From Prunella strophiata (lineage: Eukaryota; Chordata; Aves; Passeriformes; Prunellidae), in NCBI GenBank assembly GCA_036583965.1, contig JAZBQD010000022.1:3220001-3284000 (forward strand): 64,000 bases of DNA, read 5' to 3'. Position numbers and translations under genes: made by a program. Shown here piece by piece: positions 22,641 to 32,724 of this stretch. The stretch's first letter is position 1, and each line of letters begins with the position of its first letter. Under the pieces are notes generated by a model. The model was not told the origin of the DNA. It saw only the letters and a list, made by a program, of their open reading frames with translations, and searched no databases.

Positions 22641-23907
22641 TCAGGAATTTCCACCTGGATCTGGAGGAGTTGTTTCCCTCTGGGCACCAGTGGCTGTGCA
22701 GAGACCCAGAGCTGCCAGCCCTCCCCAGTGCAGCTGTCCAAGCACAGAGCCCAGCTCCTCCAGAGCATCCCCTGGATCCTCTGAGCAGAGCCCACTGCAG
22801 CTGCCAGAGCCCAGCTCCAGCCCCCCAAAGGGGTTTTTAGATGCTGGAACACTCCAGAAGATCCCAGGCAAGATTTCCTCTCCTTTTCCCTGCGAGTCCA
22901 GCAAAGCAGAGCTGGCACCAGCTGAAACACCTCGCTGGGAGCTCCTTTTTCCCATTTCTCCTGAGCAGAATGACACTTGTGTTCACTGTGACTCATCTCC
23001 TTGACCTTTCTATTCACTTTTAATGGTGCAAGCTGGAAATAAGGGCACCCAAACAATGCTTGCATTATTCAGCTGGTGAACCACAGCCCTCGGAGCAGAT
23101 CTCTCCCCTGCAGCACACACAGTAGGTATCTCATTCCAGCACATCCAGCACGAAAAAAAAAATAAAATAAAATCCCACAAACTCACTGCTTAGTTCATAT
23201 TTGAGAGTTGAATGAGCTGCACCAAAAAAATCCCTGTGCAAAACGCTGCAGGAGGATGAGAGATCCTGGGAAACTGGCAGTGTCATCTCCAGGAATTCGG
23301 CCTGCAGTGAATTCTTACTCCAGTATTGTCTTGGAAACAAAAAAAAAAGGGGGTGGAGGGAGGAAAAGCAGAGGAGGAGAGGCCAGCCAGGCTCATGAGC
23401 TCAGGCAGAGCGTGGCTCCTGGCTGAATTTCCTCCCTCAGGACCAGCAGCTCCAGCTGACAGCACAGGGGACACAAAATCCAGCCCCTAAATGTGACAGT
23501 GACAAGCAGGGACTCCAGCAGACCCCTCAGTGACCTCTCCTTCCCCACTCAGCTCTGCAAACTCCCCTCCTCTGCAAGCTGGAGCAGAAAGAGAAGGGGA
23601 AAAAAGGCCTTGGAGCAGTTTGCTGAAAAGCTGAGCCCAGGAACCACTTTTTGCTTTATTTATTCTGAAAGGACTCCCATGGCCCTGGCTGCAGATGCAC
23701 AGCTGGATCCAGGCAGGGATGGCACACAGGGTCACCCCCAGCTGGCAGGGAGGTTTGGGCAAATATTTGTTAATAATGTGTATAAGAAATAAATTTTATA
23801 ATAAATGTATAAAATATATATTGAAGGTAAGATAATTCCAGTGTTCATCGAGCTGAAGGAGAAGAAGAGGTCACCAAACATCCAGAACATTCCTCTTTAG
23901 GAAAACA
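22641..23907. other. Unannotated sequence with short AT patch
   Basis: No gene recognised. A run of A with interspersed t lies at 23153-23172, an A run at 23339-23348, and an AT-rich stretch at 23762-23825. The rest is ordinary. Confidence 0.4.
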
Positions 23908-24455
23908 GCTCCAAATTTCCTCTACAGATCTAATTCTAAATATTCTGGAAGTAGGCAACAGAACAGCACGGTGCTCTTGGCATAATCTGTAAAAAAACCT
24001 GTCCAAATCTAAAGCCAAAATCCAAATAACCTCTTGGATTTGCCATGTGAGGGGCACTGGTGATGCCCAACAGGGAAAAAGAAAATATCCCAAGGAAGAA
24101 AAGTGTTTTTAAAGTAAAAAACATTGTTAAAGATGAACTCCAGTTCATCACCATCCAGCACACCCCACTTCCATTTGCACCCCAAAAAGGGTTTTTTCCC
24201 CAAAAAATCAGGGATTTTTGTAGCTGCCCAAGTGATCTTCTGCTCTAAATTTCCTTTCTAGATCTAATTTAAAATATCCTGAGAGTAGCCAACAGAACAG
24301 CACAGTGCTCTTGGTATAATCTGTAAAAAAACCTGTCCAAATCTAAACACAAAATCCAAATAACCTCTTGGATTTGCCATGTGAGGGACACTGGTGTTGC
24401 CCAACAGGAAAAAAATATCCCAAAGAAGAAAAGCATTTTTAAAATAGAAAGAATC
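23908..24455. repeat. 334-bp spaced local duplication
   Basis: Copy 1 (about 23915-24130) and copy 2 (about 24248-24455) share the aacagaacagcac word at 23957 and 24291, then ctgtaaaaaaacctgtccaa, ataacctcttggatttgcca and a cccaacagg block. They agree closely over about 200 bp. A unique spacer of about 115 bp lies between the two copies. Confidence 0.92.
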
Positions 24456-25499
24456 AATCACCAACACAACCTGAGGCACAGGGATGTTAAGAGACTCCTG
24501 GAGCTGTTTGAAAACCCAGATTTCATTGGCACATCAGCAATAAAATCATGTTCAAGCCACCCCTCAGGGCAGGCTGCACACAGGGATGCAGGATCAGCCC
24601 CCAGGACTTGGGAAATCCAGGGCTTTGCCTGAGGGCTGGCAGAAAATCCACAGCAGAGTTCAGGGATGAGCCCTGATGCAGCTTTTCCACTCACTCATCC
24701 CCAAACTCTCCTTCTTCTCTCAGGCTCATTACACAAACTTGAAGAAAAACTCTGTTGTAAATACATTAATACAACTTTCCTCCTTTTAAAAAAAAAAATG
24801 ACATCTCATCATTGTGAGAGCTTCCAGATGATGTTAAGAATCCTCTTGGCTTCTGGAAAGAAAATAAAAAAAAAAAAAAAAAAAAAAAAGAGCCCAGACT
24901 TGGAGCAAGCGACCTCAAAAATGCCTTTTGTGTAGTTCCTTCATTTATTTATTTTAGTTCCACAGATTTTCCAGACACGTCCACAGAGAAACCACGACAT
25001 CATTTGGATGCTTCAGCCAGTGCTAGGCTGAATTTCAAGAGCCTTAGGACTTGCCAACAGTAACCAGTGGTTAATTATACCACGTTGCCAACCCAATTTT
25101 TTCCACATAACATTAGATTTCAACAAAATGTTTCCATTCTTTCATGTCTCAACCTTTTTTTTTTTTTTTTCTCTCTCTTTTTTTCTTTTTTTTTTTTTTT
25201 TGTTCCCCTGGTTTTGCTCATTCTTCCCATCCTCGGTGTTGCTTTGTTTCACACAAAGGTTTTATTGTGTTTTTAAGGACTGAAAATTCAGTCCCAATCA
25301 CATCAAATTTAGTAGGAAGAGTAAAATATTTGCTATAAATGAGGCCAGGCTGGAAGTGAAGAAACTTCTCCCAAGGAAGAGAGAAGGGAAAAGGAAAGGA
25401 AATTCACTTTATTCCCAGAGAATTCTTCTCACTTTTACAAGCACTTTCCATTTACCAAAATCTGGGTATTACAAACTGACACCCACATTTTGCACAGGA
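24456..25499. other. Unannotated sequence with poly(A) and poly(T) tracts
   Basis: A long A run lies at about 24867-24890, and T-rich runs at 25156-25174 and 25188-25201 with a ct interruption. The two face each other about 290 bp apart. I could not recognise a SINE, retrogene or snRNA-derived body next to either. Confidence 0.45.
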
Positions 25500-25505
25500 C
25501 CCAAA

Positions 25506-25605
25506 CAATATTTTATAATCTGCCATACAATATTTTATATTCTTTATACAATATTTTATATTCTTTATACAATATTTTATACTCTTTATACTCAATATTT
25601 TATAC
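25506..25605. repeat. AT-rich repeat of about 20 bp
   Basis: The phrase caatattttatattctttata recurs four to five times with small indels (ttctttata, actctttata, ctcaatattttata). This is a short degenerate array with no coding meaning. Confidence 0.88.
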
Positions 25606-25861
25606 TTTTCTCTGCCAAATGATCCATTTTCTAGAGCAATTGCTGCATCCTGGGGATCAAACTCCAGCTAAACTCAGCAGGCAAAAGGAAAAGTGGGTGA
25701 GTGGGGACAGAGGGGATGAAATTCCAGATTTATCCTGATTTCTCCTGTCCAAGGAGCTGCTCACTTGAAAGTTAATTCCCATGACAGCAGAGCACCAGCT
25801 CTAAATGGAGCTGCTCTTCCCAAAGAGTCTCAGAGCCCCTTTAAGTGTTGAAAATTAAATT

Positions 25862-26020
25862 TGGGAGGGGTTTTGGATGAGGGGGAATGGTTTAAAACTG
25901 ACAGCAGGTAGGTTTGGAGTGGATATTGGGAAGGAATTCCTGGCTGTGAGGGTGAGGAGGCCCTGGCACAGCTGTGGCTGCCCCTGGATCCCTGGAAGTG
26001 TCCAAGGCCAGGTTTGAAAA
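25862..26020 (+). mobile_element. CR1 LINE fragment, plus strand
   Basis: CR1 words are present in order: agcaggtaggtttggagtgg, atattgggaaggaattcctg, ctgtgagggtgaggaggccc, tggcacagctgtggctgccc and ctggaagtgtccaaggccag. The expected continuation (gggcttggagcaacc type) is missing because the 21-bp array begins there. Confidence 0.82.
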
Positions 26021-26115
26021 GACCAGAAAGCCCCTGAAATTTCTGTGAAAGCCCCTGAAATTTCTGTGAAAACCCCAAAATTTCTATGAAAGCCCCTGAA
26101 ATTTCTGTGAAAGCA
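26021..26115. repeat. 21-bp tandem repeat, 4 copies
   Basis: The phrase agcccctgaaatttctgtg recurs at about 26029, 26050, 26071 (with ccaaaatttctatg) and 26092. It abuts the truncated end of the CR1 fragment. Confidence 0.92.
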
Positions 26116-27159
26116 CTCCCAGCTCTTTGCTCCCTGCAGGTTTCCCCATTTCCACAGGGACTGCCATCCATCCCATGCCCACTCCCAGGGCATCCCCAGC
26201 AGGTCCAGGAATCAAGACACAAGACAAAAAAGTGATTAATGAGACAATTAAAGGCTAATTTGAACTGCCCAGCAGAGAAACTCTTTGGAGAGAAGAGCAG
26301 TTTCCTGGAAAGCACTCCCAGATTTTTCCTGAAGTCCAGACAAAAAACATCTCTAACTGCCACTGGACACTGGGCATGTCCCACAGCAAATCCTGCTCCT
26401 CTGGCTCGTGTTAGAAATTAAATCCCAACTCAAAGCAGGTGAATGCAGATCCTGGGGGCAGGGATGGACAGACAGCAGCAGGAGCTGGGCACAGCTCAGG
26501 GCACAGGAGAAGCAGCCAGGCACTGCCAAGGCTGATGGGGACAGCTCTGTGCCACTCAGGGCCTCTGAAATGGGAAAAAATGGGAAAAATGGGAAAAAAT
26601 GGGAACAACAAAATGGGAGAAATAGAAAATCTCCTTCAGAATTAAAGCTGGGGTTTAATTACAGGGTGGTGTTCCGAGGTTGGGCTCAGTGATTTGGGAT
26701 TTGCCAACCCCAGGGGTTCTGGGGTGACCCCCTGTGCAGCCACACTGAGGGCAAAGGAACCCAAAATAACTCAAATTAAATCAGGGGTGTCCCACCTCCC
26801 CACCAGCAGCACTCAGAGGGGGGAGAGCAGATATTTGAGTCCCCCCTCAAATCTGAGAGACATCAGCACAAGCCCTGCAGTGCTGAAAACCTGAAAAATC
26901 CATCTCCAGTTCTAAATCCTAAAGGGCAGGGACAGCACCCATTTAAAATAAGGATTCACAGCCCCTCCTGATTTCTCCTAGGGCACACAATAAACACTAA
27001 AAACAACACCAAGGCAGCTTTTTTGTTTAAACTTGCCATTAAAAACATGTTTTGGTCAGAGCCAGGTGAGTCCTCACTGCTGTCCCTGTGTGCACACCAA
27101 AAATATCAGCAACTCCCCAGCAGGTTTTGCCTTAGAGTTACCCCAAAGAGATGAAATGG
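26116..27159. other. Unannotated sequence
   Basis: A short aaaatggga-type microsatellite lies at about 26571-26610. There is no other repeat copy or gene. Confidence 0.4.
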
Positions 27160-27385
27160 GGTTGGGAATGGGGTTTGGGAATGGGGGATTGGGAATGGGG
27201 GATTGGGAATGGGGGATTGGGAATGGGGGGTCGGGAATGGGGGATTGGGAATGGGGGATTGGAAATGGGGGATTGGGAATGGGGGATTGGAAATGGGGGA
27301 TTGGGAATGGGGGGATTGGGAATGGGGGATTGGGAATGGGGGATTGGGAATGGGGGATTGGGAATGGGGGATTGGAAATGGGGTT
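27160..27385. repeat. 15-bp G-rich array, about 14 copies
   Basis: The unit gggaatgggggattg (one variant ggaaatgggggattg, one gtcggg, one with an added g) runs head to tail. The plus strand has alternating G3 and G5 tracts with 3-base spacers. The period is a multiple of three, so each plus frame gives a short repeating Gly/Met/Asn or Asp/Trp/Glu peptide and the minus frames give Pro/Ser/Ile repeats. I judge none of these to be protein. Confidence 0.96.
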
Positions 27386-29391
27386 CCTTCCATTCCCAAA
27401 TCTGAAGGAATTCCCTGAAATCAGGGAATTTGCTCAGCACAGAGTTTTCCTCCTGCCCCTGGGAGAACAAGACAAGTCCTCTGCTGTCCCCTGGCTTGTC
27501 CCACAGCTGGGTGCATTTCAAATTCCCATTGCAACCTGGCAGTGCATTGGGAGCCTGATCCAGCTTCTACAGGGGAAATTGGAACTGCCACCCATTCCAA
27601 ACTTATAAAGTCAGATTTCTTCTTGTAAAGCAATATCAACACTTTTGATTGGCAAAGTATTTAAATAAGCCTCTCTTCTAACTGGCTGGATAAAGATTTT
27701 TTTAGCTCGTTTAGGTGGCTGGGGAAGAGCCAAGGTAACAGGATACAACATAATTTCCAGTATTTTTATTTTAGTTTGGATCCTCATTACTCTTTGCCAC
27801 CAAAGGAAATTGCTGCATCCAAAAAAAAAGTTTCACCCAGAAACCCGATTTGGTTTTTACAGGGATTTGTAAGAGCAGAGAGGGGTTCCAGCTTTGTCTG
27901 TGGGTTTGATTTTGGTGTGACATCATCTGTGCAAATATGGGAAAATCTGAGCTGGATGGGCAGTGGTGGGAGGCAGCTTTGGCATTGTTATTTCCCTGTT
28001 ATTTGCTGGAAATCCTCTTTGTCAGGTGCCATCCCACAGATTACAGAGAAATTTCACCTCTCCACACAGAGAAACCAACTACCCTGAAACTAAAACACGC
28101 TCTGAGCTGCAGTAAAACCAGAGACAACGTGGAAAAATTAGGGAAAAAATAAAAAAAAAAAGCCATCAAGACCATTAGCCAAAGCCATCAGCAGCCCCAA
28201 TCTGGCTCCTCCCTCACCCAAATGATTTGATGTCCTATTAGGCGGCTCATTAGGAAAACTCAAAGCCTTTCACCGCAAGAGTCATTCCCCAGAGCTGCAC
28301 GCTGGCCCCACAAAAGCTCCCAGCCATCCTCTGCCCCCAAAAGCTGCTTCCAAAGTCACCTGGGAACTCTAAAAATCGGATTTTGGGGCGGCTGAAGGAT
28401 AAACACAGACAGGGAAGTGCCTGAGGATGCTCTGAGCCTCAGCACAGGCACAAGTGGAAGGAAGAAATTGATGTTTTTTCCTTTGAAACACAGCGGTCTG
28501 GTGATAATTCAATTTTCAGCAGATACAAAGTACCCGAGCAGGCGGCCTGACAAGAGGAGCTGGTGTCATCCCAGCGCTCCAACATCCCAATTCCCGACTC
28601 TGGGATCTCCCACTGGCCCCTAATTTCCCTGCTGGGATGTTCAGGACATTTTATTCATTGAGTTTTCCACCCTGCTCAGCCTGCACAAGCAAAGCCTTAA
28701 TGGAAGCATTCCTCCAACGCCCACCTCTTCTTCCTTAAGGTCATTTGAAGAGGCCAGAAATGAAAATAATTGGCAATCCCGCTGCTTTGCACAGAGAATC
28801 CCACTGCTGTTCGTGCTGGTAACACTCAAACAAACCCTGCAAAAAACGCTAAATTCGGGCAGGGAAGCTGGATCCCAGACAGCCCAGCTCTTCAGGGCAC
28901 TTCTCGGGTTACCCTGAAGAACTCGAGTTTTAAACTCTGCAGATTTCAAAACTCGCCTGGCAGTGAAATCCAACACAAACAGAGCTCGGCAGCGCCGATG
29001 CCTCCCAGTGCCCGCTGGAAATCAGGAAAAGGCTCTGCAAACACCCAGAAAACCTTTCCAGCAGCCCCACAAAACCCCCTTCCACCCTGGCATTTCCCAG
29101 AAGGCAGAAAAATTTGGGAAGCAGAGCTCTGGAAACAAAACCGCAGGACCCCAAAGGGAAGCAGAAATGTGTTCAGTCCCTCTTCGGCACGATTTGGAGG
29201 GAGAGGGGGGGGAGGAAAAAAAAAATGACATTCCAGTGGTTTTCTGTGCTGCTGCACATCTGGAAGTTCAGAGCTTCCTCCTGCTGCACTCAGCCCCGGT
29301 TTTTAGGGAGAAACCCTGCGGGATTGGGGTTGGAGAGGGGGCAGAGCTTTTTTGTTTTACTAGTTGTTTTTTTTAATAAATCCTGATTGGT
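27386..29391. other. Repeat-poor sequence left of the assembly gap
   Basis: About 2 kb without transposon copies. From about 28180 to 29010 the DNA carries scattered CpG and AT-rich homeodomain-like words and does not recur in the window, a look compatible with conserved regulatory DNA. A G run of eight lies at 29205-29212. The last bases before the gap are T- and A-rich, not GC-rich. Confidence 0.3.
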
Positions 29392-29891
29392 NNNNNNNNN
29401 NNNNNNNNNNNNNNNNNNNNNNNNNNNNNNNNNNNNNNNNNNNNNNNNNNNNNNNNNNNNNNNNNNNNNNNNNNNNNNNNNNNNNNNNNNNNNNNNNNNN
29501 NNNNNNNNNNNNNNNNNNNNNNNNNNNNNNNNNNNNNNNNNNNNNNNNNNNNNNNNNNNNNNNNNNNNNNNNNNNNNNNNNNNNNNNNNNNNNNNNNNNN
29601 NNNNNNNNNNNNNNNNNNNNNNNNNNNNNNNNNNNNNNNNNNNNNNNNNNNNNNNNNNNNNNNNNNNNNNNNNNNNNNNNNNNNNNNNNNNNNNNNNNNN
29701 NNNNNNNNNNNNNNNNNNNNNNNNNNNNNNNNNNNNNNNNNNNNNNNNNNNNNNNNNNNNNNNNNNNNNNNNNNNNNNNNNNNNNNNNNNNNNNNNNNNN
29801 NNNNNNNNNNNNNNNNNNNNNNNNNNNNNNNNNNNNNNNNNNNNNNNNNNNNNNNNNNNNNNNNNNNNNNNNNNNNNNNNNNNNNNNNNNN
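29392..29891. other. Assembly gap (500 N)
   Basis: Exactly 500 consecutive n. A round number usually marks a gap of unknown true size. All open frames drawn across it are meaningless. The right flank starts at once in GC-rich sequence, so the missing DNA is probably GC-rich. Confidence 0.99.
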
Positions 29892-30405
29892 GCGGGGGGT
29901 AAAAATTCAATCAAATATAGAAATTTTAAAAAACCAAATCCAAGCTGTCTCTGGAAGAGCAGAGCAGGCGCTCAGCCCCCCCGGCAGCCCCCCCCGGGGA
30001 GCAGCCCTTTATAAAGCCATGGGGCGGGCGCAGGGTGCGGGGGCTCCGCCGCGCTCAGCTCTGCCCTGCCTGCTCCTCCCGGGCTGCCGCAAAAGTTTTT
30101 CCCTTCTCTCTCTCTCTCTCCCCACACCGCCCTTTTTTTCCCCCCTTCTTTTAAACCCGAGGCAGGAGTTTGTCAATCTCGGAGCGGAGCAGCAAATCAG
30201 GGCCGGGCGGAGCAGCCCCCCAGCCCGGCCAGCCCCCGCCTCCGCCGCCGCTTCCAGCGGGATGTCCCGGCCCCCAAATGAGATTTTTTTCCTTTTTTTC
30301 CTCTCGTTTTCCCCCCGCTGGAATAGCAGCAGACGGAGTTTTTCCTCCTCTTCCCCCTCTCCTCGCTTTTTTCTGTGTTTTTCAGGAGGGGCAGCGTTGC
30401 TGGAG
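29892..30405. promoter_or_regulatory. CpG island with TATA-like box beside the gap
   Basis: I count about 30 CpG in roughly 500 bp, far above the surrounding sequence. Landmarks are gggcgggcgc at about 30020, a ctttataaagcc TATA-like word at 30006-30017, a ct dinucleotide run at 30103-30121 and a cctccgccgccgcttcc block at 30238-30254. A tttctgtgtttttcag word at 30370-30385 resembles a splice acceptor. Frames on either strand (153 codons plus, 149 minus) are low-complexity Ser/Pro/Phe or Arg/Glu sequences without a domain. I read the block as a promoter/5' UTR-type region. Direction and gene are unknown. Confidence 0.5.
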
Positions 30406-30479
30406 CCCAGGTTACTGAAAATTTCAGACTTTCTGTGCTGGCAGGCACTGACCCCCAACAGAAAACTGCATCTGACCTG

Positions 30480-30960
30480 AGGCCATGAAGAAAGCTTCCA
30501 AAACTGAATGATAGAATTGAGATTATGATTACTATCATAATTGAGATTATGATTATGATTATTATAAAGTTTGAATAGAAGTGTGTAATATCACATGGTA
30601 GAAAACTTAAAGTTTTCAAATACAGTAATATATATAAGGCAAAATGGAAGTTTTAGGGAAAAATCAAGTCCTCTTTCTTCACCTTCTTCTTCATGAGTTT
30701 GAGTGATATTGTGTAATTGGATAAAAAATCCACATTGCAGGCCACGAGTTGTTGGTTATTGGGTTAAAAGTAAAAATAATTTAAGTGTCATTTCTTAATT
30801 AGACAGTTTATCCTTAAAAGACCTTGCAGAGAGAGAGACACGGCTCCAATTTTTAACTTGTTAGAAAGAAGTGCTGCAGAACTCACTCTTTGTGAGGCTG
30901 TAATGTAAATAAAAACTAACAAACCATCTGAAATACCATCTCCTGCATTTAATCCTGACC
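30480..30960 (+). mobile_element. Solo LTR-like element, plus strand (copy C)
   Basis: Related to 37300-37905: both carry a tcaca.gg.ga.aaa block, ggcaa(a/g)atggaag, a ccttcttctt pyrimidine block, gttggtt and a ttgttaga..aat..aataaa end. Here gtaaataaaaactaac lies at about 30904. AT-rich composition contrasts with the CpG island directly upstream. No internal retroviral sequence is attached. This is a probable endogenous retrovirus LTR. Confidence 0.5.
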
Positions 30961-31039
30961 TTGGCAGAAAAAAGAAATGAAGAATCCACATCCCCTCTGC
31001 TGCCTGGTGACAGGGAATGGCTGGAGCTGTGACAGGAGG

Positions 31040-31196
31040 TTGGGGTGGGAGAGCAGGGCAAGGTTTTAACCCAGAATGTGGCCAGGGAATGGTCCCAGCC
31101 CCAAACCTCAATGAGCCCTCCTCAGGGTGGGATTCTGGAGCCAGGACTGGGCTCAATCCTTGTGGGTCCCTTCCAGCTCAGGATATTCTGTGATTC
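31040..31196 (+). mobile_element. CR1-like 3' tail, plus strand
   Basis: The stretch ends in gtgggtcccttccagctcag, gatattctgtgattcc, a typical CR1 terminus. The upstream part (cagggaatggtcccagcccc) is only weakly CR1-like. Confidence 0.6.
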
Positions 31197-31439
31197 CATC
31201 AGATGGGGCACGGGGAGGTGTGGGAAATGCAATTTTGGCACAAAAAGAAGTGTAAAAGTGCAAACAAGGAGTGGAAAGGGAAGGGTTTCCCTTCCCAGGA
31301 TTGGAGGGAGTTGGGGTGGCAAAATCCAGCTCTGGGAGGGAAGGGATGGAAGGGACAGAGAGCTGCTGGTCCTGGGGCTCTTTTGTCACCCACCCTTCCC
31401 ACAGCAGTGACAGCTGATAAAGCACAGCTGGTAAAACAG

Positions 31440-31540
31440 CAGCTTTCAATGGTCTGGCCCTGCAATGTCAGAGCAGTGCTCAGGGTTGGATCTTTAGGGT
31501 TCCTTCCCACCCAAGCCTTTCTCTGGTTCTATAGAAAAAG
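31440..31540 (+). mobile_element. CR1-like 3' tail, plus strand
   Basis: A cagtgctcagggttggatct block is followed by ttagggttccttcccaccca, agcctttctctggttctata. This is a short terminal fragment. Confidence 0.5.
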
Positions 31541-32724
31541 AAAAGCTGCAGCTCCTTTCCTGCACCATCCCCATGCCTCAGGTCCCACTGCAGAACTGGC
31601 TGGCCCACAATGCTGCAGAGCCCTCTACAAAACCAAAATCAGATTAAATGGAGACCAGAGAAGGAAAACCAACCAAATCCAGCCCTTTCCCTTAAATAAA
31701 TGCCTTGAAGACCCTTGCTGCTATCAACACTTCCCTGTCAGGGCCATCAGAGACCTGAACATCACTGCTGGCACCACTGATGTCACCTCCAGGTGACAGT
31801 CCTGGCTCCTTTGGAGCTCATTTTCCTCAGAGCAGTGATGTCACCTGTACCCACACCCTGGGCCACACCAGAGCATCCCAGCCCTCCCCACAGGAATTAA
31901 GGCCCTCACCATCCACAGGGGAGAAAACACTTCCATGAGCTGAATTCCCACCCTCTGCCTGCCCTGGACTCCAATTTCTTTGGGGGTTTGGTCACCCAGC
32001 ACTCAAGGCAAGGCCATGAAGGACAATGTCCCACACAGGGACAGTGAAGGAGTTTGGGATGGCTCATCCTGTCCCTGGTTTTGGCTTTTCCAATCCAATG
32101 TGCTGGATTCTCTTCTGCAGCAGTGAGAGAGAACCCCAAATGTGATGGAAGAACCCAGCACCACGAGGAGTTTTAGCCATAAATCTTTGACCTGGTGGAC
32201 TGAGAGTTACTTGGATGGACGATCAACATCAAACACACCAAAATCCAAAAGGACAGGAGGCCAAACCCCCTGGATCAAGCAGTGACAAAGGGATGCTCCC
32301 ACTCCACTCAGGGAACCTTTCCTAGGGATTCAGCAGGGGAAGAGCTGCAGGATCCTGCTGAGATACCTTCCCCCACAGCTCGCTGTGGAGCTGGCAAAGC
32401 TGGAGCCTGAGCAGGAAGAGATTCCCTGCTGAAAGAGGCGGAGGTGAGAGGCAGAGCCTGCGAGCCCCGGGGCAGGGCGGGCAGAGGCAGCAGCACGTGT
32501 GGGGACGGTGCCAGCGGCACTGCCGGCACAGCCCGGGGTGAAAACCCCTTCCAGGCGTGCCTTTGTGAGTAACCGGGAGGCTGGCAGGCAAATCTCACCG
32601 TGCTCCTTCTCCAGGAGGAGCCTGGAGGTGAGATCTTCCCGGGCAGCACCTGCACAGCCCTGCGGGCACCTGTGCTGAGCAGCCACGGGTGGAGCTCGGG
32701 GCTGGCACCGTCCAGCCTTCCTCT
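31541..32724. other. Unannotated sequence with a CpG-rich patch
   Basis: From about 32430 to 32690 there are about 17 CpG. Three GTGAG(A/T) donor-like words on the plus strand lie at 32444, 32565 and 32628. A second short CpG island or first-exon region is possible. Minus-strand frames of up to 180 codons run from the neighbouring array into it and show no domain. Confidence 0.3.
32087..32142. repeat. Dispersed 55-bp duplicate, copy 1
   Basis: A ccaatgtgctggatt core followed by gcagcagtgagaga matches 34395-34452 in the same orientation with few changes. The pair flanks the 43/52-bp array. Confidence 0.8.

Noticed and set aside
24780..25210. Retrogene or SINE ending in poly(A) or poly(T)
   Set aside because: No recognisable gene, tRNA-like or 7SL-like body adjoins either tract, and no target-site duplication was seen.
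29290..30014. Open frames crossing the 500-N gap
   Set aside because: Unknown bases cannot be read; the frames exist only because N is not a stop.
30009..30480. 153-codon plus and 149-codon minus frames in the CpG island
   Set aside because: GC-rich DNA has few stops; both strands are open at once, and the peptides are low-complexity without a domain.
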